The position numbers and the translations under genes were made by a program. Of a stretch of DNA of 64,000 bases, positions 58,377-64,000 are shown in pieces. The notes beneath the pieces were generated by a model. That model was not told the DNA's origin and searched no databases. It saw only the letters and a list, made by a program, of their open reading frames with translations. Every line of letters begins with the position of its first letter. Position 1 is the stretch's first letter. The stretch comes from Sistotremastrum niveocremeum HHB9708 (lineage: Eukaryota; Basidiomycota; Agaricomycetes; Sistotremastrales; Sistotremastraceae). The stretch is from positions 1,240,001 to 1,304,000 of the forward strand of contig KV419394.1 in the NCBI GenBank assembly GCA_001630475.1, read 5' to 3'.

Positions 58377-58943
58377 CGTTTGCGTCTGATTTGGGCCGTG
58401 TAATAGTATGTCTGCGGTTTAATTTTTGTGCAACCACGCCTGCAAAGCCATGACGCTCAGCGCTCAGGTTCCATCGACGTAGGCCGGACCAGTTGCTTTC
58501 AAGCCGATAGCCGGCGATCATATAGCAATGACTCGAAAAGATGTAACTCAATGATCAGAGTCATCAACATTGCACACAATCCTGGAAAATTGTGCGGACT
58601 CTTCTTCATTTTGAACGCGCAACTGTGCCAGGCTGCGCGGCGCACATAGAGGTAGACGATTGCAGGCTCAATGGCATGGCAGCGAAGATTCCTGCAGTAC
58701 GAAAGATGATGCTTGCCATTGAATCACCGGTACCTCGAATGTAGTGACTCCTCGCCAATCAAGGTTACTAGTACTCAACACTAGTACATACAACTTGGGC
58801 TATAATACACATAGTATTAAAACAAACTGATACTAATAAGGAGATGCCAACGAAGATGCTCCAGGATGCAGATGACGAGATATATGCAGTAATAAATAAC
58901 AAGTGCGCAAGGGAGAGGAAGGGGCATCTGAAAGCCATGGACT
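58377..58943. other. Convergent 3' flanks of TOP3 and formin
   Basis: 567 bases between convergent stops. The stretch about 58760-58800 contains a short repeated TACTAGTACTCAACACTAG-like palindromic segment. No gene was recognised. Confidence 0.45.
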
Positions 58944-61900
58944 CTAAGATGCAGATTCTTCGCGTTCGTATTCCGATTCTGAATGGGCCTCGAGTCTAGG
59001 TGAGACAATTTGAGAATCACGGCCTGCCGTTCTTCTCGTAATAGTGTTATCTTCGATCATGCTAGGTGGCGTGGCAGGTTCACTCGAGTGTCTCGAATGT
59101 CCATTGACAGACGAAAGGCGGCGACGCTCTACGGGAGAACTCAGCCCATCCCCACTCCGGGATGCGTCTGATTGCCCAGTGTCCTGTGGGCTAATTGGAT
59201 AAGTCAAAGCGTCGCTTGCTCGTAATCGAGCTCTTCGGCTCATCATCCTCTCGCTTCGAGACACGGGCACAATTGCAGGCGAGGGCTCGGCGACTTCAAA
59301 TCCGTCCGATTTCAATTTGGCCAGCATGTCCTTGGCGAGATCGACGGCGTCGCCGCCATTGGTGACATCCTCTGATAAAGCGAGCGGCGCTGGAGGAGCT
59401 GGACGGTTGCGGCGTGCTTTGCGGCCAACACTGTCCCCATTTCGTAATTTTTCCATCAGATCATCGAGGAGGGATGTGTCGTTATTTTCCGTGTTCTGGT
59501 CTTCTGATGCCTTTGAACGCGAGGCTTTGAGTTCCTCGTTTTGTAGTCTTCGACGTTCCATTGCGGCGCGCTCTTCCGCGGCGGTCTGGTTTTCCAGCTT
59601 GCATTTCTATGGTCCAATGAGTCAGATGAAATTTGTGCAAGCGTATGCGGTGTACTTCACCCTATAAGAGGTTACGAAAGTCTTGAAAATGCCATAGAAT
59701 TCCGAGGAGGACATATTCTTCTCATCTTCTCCGTAGTACCGTACGACTTCACTGAACACCGCATCGGCGAGATTGACTTCATCGATGAGATCCTTGAGCC
59801 TATCACTAGCTTCACCAACAAATCGCCACATCTTCTTCGCATACAAGTCCTGTGAAGAAGAAGCATCGACGTCGGCAAAATGTTCGTTTAATTCTGTTCG
59901 AACACGTTTCAAGCCATCCCTAAGCTCATTCGTCCCCTTTCGCACATCAAGAAGGTTGACTGAACAGTCCATGAGTAAAGTCACACTCGACCCATATAAA
60001 GAAAATCACCTCGGTAGGCCTCGGAAGGCTTCTCTAATTCCTCAAGAAAGCCCTCCATTTCGATGAAATGTTTAGACACAGTCCGCTCTAGGAAATGCAC
60101 CAAGGTGGTACTATGCGTCGATTTGGTATCGACAAGCTGCATAGATGGTTCAGATTCGTGAGTCTCTCCGAACAAAAAAGCTACCTTGTTTATGCTGCTA
60201 ACTCTGAAACCAAACGCCCCTCCTTTGATTCCAGTGCCATTCATATAATTTCCGATCAATAGAACGAGCTGTACTTCCTTAAATGAGAAGCTTTTAAAAC
60301 GAAAGGACGAGCGCACATTGAGCAAATCTTTGAAATGAGTTGCATTCTTCAGTGCATGTCCAGCTTGCGAGAGTTTCTTGGCGCCCTATAACTGCTTTAG
60401 ATACACGCAGAACGGATGACATAGAATGCTCGCCTCTTCAAGAAGGATCACAGTCTCGCTGAACGTACTGCGGAAAAGCATTCCTTCAAGTCTGGGACCA
60501 AGCCTCTCGATCTTCATCAGTTGTACCATCAGCCGATCACTGGGATGTAGGCCGCTAAGTTCCTCCGAATCGGCATTTCTGTAAACATTCAGCTTCCCAA
60601 TCTTCGAATGAAGGATTTTGGAATCAGCATTGCTGTATGCGTCTGATATCGGGAGCCCACCTGTTCTGGGGAAGGAAGAACGGGCTTCAGCTCGCTCAGG
60701 AAGACCTCCGTGCAAAGTTCTTGATCGAACTGCAGAATCTTGAGGGCGATCTCTTCTGGTGTAAGCTTTTTGACCCTCTGGATTACAATTTCTAGTGCCA
60801 GCAGTTGGTCTCTGATACACACTAACCCTTGACAATCAACTTACCGACTCGTTTACGCGTTTGGGGATCAAGTACACTCTTAAGCTCCGATTGAATCTTT
60901 TTGGCTGAACTATGATCAGTGGACGATTCCCCATGGAAACGGGAGCATACCAATATTGACGACAATCTGCTTTGCTCGGAAGTCTTCTTCCATCTGCTGC
61001 CACACGCCATCGGACTGGAACATCTTGACCCAGCGCTTTTCCTCGTCGGCTTTCTCTTCATTCCACAGAGTTTTAGCAACCTGCTGTTGGGGCAATTTGT
61101 CCCATTGCAGCTGTTTCATCTTTGTATTCGGAGTAATAGCCAGATCCTTGCGACTCGATAGCATGGCTGCGAGGTTCGGTGCCAAAGTCGAGGAACGTGC
61201 CGATGTCGGTAATGATGATGCTGCGGACGGTGTTTTGGGAGGAGGGGGCGGTGGTGGTGGTGGGGTGCTCGCAGCGGAACTTGATGGGGTGCCGAGATAT
61301 CCGACTGGCGGAGGCGGAGGCGGCGGCGGCGGGGGTGGCGGCGGCGCACCGGAGGGCCCAGATAGTGTTACCACTGGCGGGGGTGGAGGTGGAGGTGGAG
61401 GTGGAGGTGGCGGTGGCGGTGGCGACTCGCCAAGCACTAATGGACCCTCAGCATTATCACCAAGCCCTGCGTCAATAGGCTGCTCGTCTTCGGAAAGTCT
61501 GCCCAGTGCGCCCATTTTCTGACGCAATTGCTCCGCCAAAGAACCCGGGATCGCAGGAGACTCGTCGCGACCATCGGTTTGTGAATTACCTTCGGGAGTT
61601 TGACTTTGAACTCGACCTATTTGAGCGGCGAGCCTCGATTCCAGGAATCCTTTGGTGCTACGCAGGCTGGCACTGGACGTCAGGCCTCCTCGCCGTCTTG
61701 GAGAACTACGAGGGCTTCTGGAACTAAAGATAGATCCACTTCGCAAGGGTGACTATATGCAACTAAGCAGACGGAATGGGAACTAATAGCGAGACGCGTA
61801 CCGCATCCGAACTGTCAGCAAGGTTCTGTTCTAGGTGGGCCCTGACTTTTTCGTCGTCTGCGTCCATAAATTGAGAGGCATGCCCACCTTGGCCGGCAGA

Positions 61901-64000
61901 CGTTCTTGTGCGTGATTTTCGTGCTTTTCGCTGAGAACCCGTCGAAAATTTCTGCCCCGGCGAGACCACGGCGTCAGAGTCCTCACCCGAGTCGTTGGGC
62001 TCGTTTCCGTCCGAGTCTTGACGTAATCCACGAGGAGAGCGACGTCGGCCTTCCAATATTCCAACGGTTTTGCGTCGTTCGATTTGTCGCTCTAATGTGG
62101 CCATCAGATCCTTCCGGTCTAATCCGATACTGCCACTTAAAACATCGTTCAGCCCAGGGCTCTCTTTGAGCATCCTGAAAAGCTCCGATATCTGGATTTC
62201 GAGCTGTGAAATGTGCTCATCGTAACCACGTTTGAGTTCAGCAAGTTTCGCCTGCAGAATGGTAATGTTGGCACGAAGAGACTCCACCTTGTCCTCGCTC
62301 GCTGCAAGTTTTACCTTGAGATCTCCGACCAGACCGTCGGCACCCTGATCTACTTGAGCCTCAAGGCTTTCCTTCTCAAGCTGCAGTTGTAAAGCCATAT
62401 TTCGAGCTTTGCTCGCATCGTCCTCCATAGCTTGACTTCGCTCGATTTCTCCGTACTGGGCTACCAAGCGTGCAACGGACACGCCAATCGCACTTTGAAG
62501 GCCACCTTCGAAGTTGGGTTTCTTGTCCAGAACGATCGCTGTTATCAGAAGATCAAGTAGTTGATAGTATTTCGCCTTGACATCTGACTCTTCGCGGATG
62601 AGCAGGAGATGTTGCATCGCAGAAAGGAAGTACTTCTGCGAAGCAGTTCCTTCTACGCTCTTTGTCAGAGCGCGATAAACATCGAACGGGTCTGAAAGAT
62701 CGTTCAGAACATCTTTGTCAAAATTCTGTATGAGTTTTTCCTGGTCCTCCCGGGCCGTTCTTTCAAACACATCGACTTGCACGTCGATGACCTGCAGTCC
62801 GAAATCACGACACTTCGCGATAATATCCTTGAGCCCCGATGTCTCCATTTGTGACCGGACGTGCATTCGCAACTCGAAGTCCTCGGTTTGATTAAGGATT
62901 GCATTGATTAAAATGATCGTGCTCAGCTGCACGCAATGATGAGTTTTCAATATATTGGGAGGACAAAATACGAACTGTATAGTCATTCAAGGTGCTATCG
63001 GTCCCTCCATGCTTGCGAAGATCAGCACTAGCTCCAACAAGACTGCCCATCTTTCCTCTACCCATCAAAGTGTGGTCGAATGACTTGAACCAGTACTCAT
63101 ATCTACCCGAGCTGTGATTGGATGCGCTCAGTATATCCAGACTTGCTAAGACAGTGTCGTAGAAGCCGCCCCCGTGTGCATAGCACAAGTACGTGAGCAT
63201 GTCTGTCGCTAATCGTCTCGATGGTATGTGAGGAGTATTGAGGGAACATGTGATGTGGCTGATCGTGGTCTCGAGGGAGTTGGTGGGGACCCGGATAGTT
63301 TCAGTGTTGAAGATGACCTTGAGACATTTCAATATTTCATATTCCAATTGGATATCATTCTCGCGTCTGAATGATAGATCAGGAAACCGAATTTAGACAG
63401 GGGTGAGACGCTGACCGAGCTGTTCCCTTGCGATAGAACGCAGCAAGTGCTTGTCCTAAGACAGAAACGCCTTGTGTTTCAACGAATGCCGAAGTCCAAC
63501 TACATAAAGATCGAGTCAATGCTTGAGCAAGCGAATAAGCGACGCACTCTAATGGTAACGTTCTGAGAGAAACGGCCAAGCCCGCCACATCTTTGGTGGT
63601 CACCGTTTGGTCCATGAATTTCTTCAAAAAGTATTGAGGAGTGCCCTTGGATATGTCAGCTGCTGGTTGCCCTTGAGCGGTCTGTCGTTTGGATTGAGCC
63701 TTCTTCTTGCTGTCCCTCCACCTCTCCTGTGCGTCGCTATATACAATCAACCACTTGTGATCAAGAGATAGATTCGATATTTCTTTTGAATTTCCCAAGT
63801 TACGATTGGCTTGAACCTCGTCGAACAGTGCCTCTAGTTCTTCGGAATTATCGGGGCGTGTAAACACGAACTCCTCTTCCGCAGGTGAGTGAAATTTTGG
63901 AAGATGAGGTGTGTGATGGAAAGGAGATTCGGTCGAGGAAGCCACCGATGATGCGTATTTGGAATGTCGAGGGTCACTGGAGCTCGGCTGGGCAGATGAT
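58944..64000 (-). CDS. Formin, Bni1/SepA type (5' end outside window)
   Basis: Actin-nucleating Rho effector for polarity and septation; the N-terminus lies beyond the right edge. The GTPase-binding/DID region reads LSLDHKWLIVYSDAQERWRD, KGTPQYFLKKFMDQTVTTKD and SLRTLPLECVAYSLAQALTR. The FH3 part follows with LRMHVRSQMETSGLKDIIAK and SDPFDVYRAL, then a coiled coil. FH1 (about 61200-61440) has long polyproline runs. FH2 starts with MKQLQWDKLPQQQVAKTLWN and contains SGLHPSDRLMVQLMKIERLG and IGNYMNGTGIKGGAFGFRVS. The C-terminus has an autoinhibitory DAD-like motif, TSLLDDLMEKLRNG followed by a basic RKARRNR (about 59420-59490), and a second helix AKDMLAKLKSDGF. It stops at 58944. Over 1,500 residues are visible. 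Confidence 0.94.
61205..61440 (-). repeat. Polyproline-coding GGT/GGA tract (formin FH1)
   Basis: On the plus strand this is a run of GGN triplets; read on the minus strand it encodes several blocks of 8-15 consecutive prolines separated by short Gly/Ser linkers. These are profilin-binding FH1 tracks. The plus-strand poly-Gly frame is a shadow. Confidence 0.9.

Noticed and set aside
61179-61522. Plus-strand glycine-rich frame
   Set aside because: It is the mirror of the formin FH1 polyproline region and has no independent support.

Overview
The window reads as nuclear DNA of a filamentous basidiomycete, probably an Agaricomycete. The genes are packed on both strands and nearly all are cut by many short GT-AG introns of about 45-70 bases. 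The gene content is typical of fungi: COP9 signalosome, TOM40, KRE2-type mannosyltransferase, GYP7, SFI1 and a Bni1/SepA-type formin. I see no tRNA, rRNA, transposon, CRISPR array or bacterial-style operon. Species cannot be told from the sequence alone. Exon joins below were worked out by eye, so CDS spans include introns.

Layout. 1-2594: a Pumilio/Puf3-type RNA-binding protein, cut by the left edge. 3653-7285: kinesin-1 heavy chain. 7582-9097: CSN5. 9740-15373: SEC16. 15707-17435: a questin-oxidase-like protein. 17732-18956: OST3/6. 19102-22798: a PIK1-type phosphatidylinositol 4-kinase. 23119-24786: a GT15 mannosyltransferase. 25018-25905: an orphan Ser/Thr-rich membrane protein. 25976-27255: TOM40. 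27433-28337: a lone FetA/YbbL-like ABC ATPase. 28349-28952: ALG13. 29010-30233: pyrroline-5-carboxylate reductase. 30894-32504: proteasome ATPase RPT3. 32590-33443: cap-binding protein CBP20. 33394-34384: an RRM-like protein. 34447-35316: tri-snRNP protein SNRNP27. 35459-35947: eIF1. 36060-36624: a small basic, possibly Fyv7-like protein. 36680-37928: a PP4 regulatory subunit 2. 38084-39781: an orphan protein. 40188-41885: a Gfo/Idh/MocA oxidoreductase. 42026-42951: aprataxin. 43281-45219: a second orphan single-pass membrane protein. 45616-48643: GYP7. 48982-52723: SFI1. 52724-54683: gene-poor, with two weak small candidates. 54684-58376: DNA topoisomerase III. 58944-64000: a formin, cut by the right edge.

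How the genes relate. Most are conserved housekeeping genes with no shared pathway, but secretory-pathway functions recur: ER exit (SEC16), N-glycosylation (OST3/6, ALG13), Golgi PI4P (PIK1), Golgi mannosylation (KRE2 family) and Rab control (GYP7). Another group handles cell architecture (kinesin-1, SFI1, formin), and another handles RNA (PUF, CBP20, SNRNP27, eIF1). The densest stretch is 25.9-37.9 kb. There, divergent start codons lie 57-112 bases apart, convergent stop codons are as close as 11 bases, and one convergent pair overlaps.

I did not find a convincing new multi-gene system. The best leads are single-locus oddities: the lone prokaryote-like ABC ATPase, the overlapping CBP20/RRM tail pair, the intron-split proteasome docking tail, three orphan proteins, and a possible small spliced gene near 53.1-53.5 kb.
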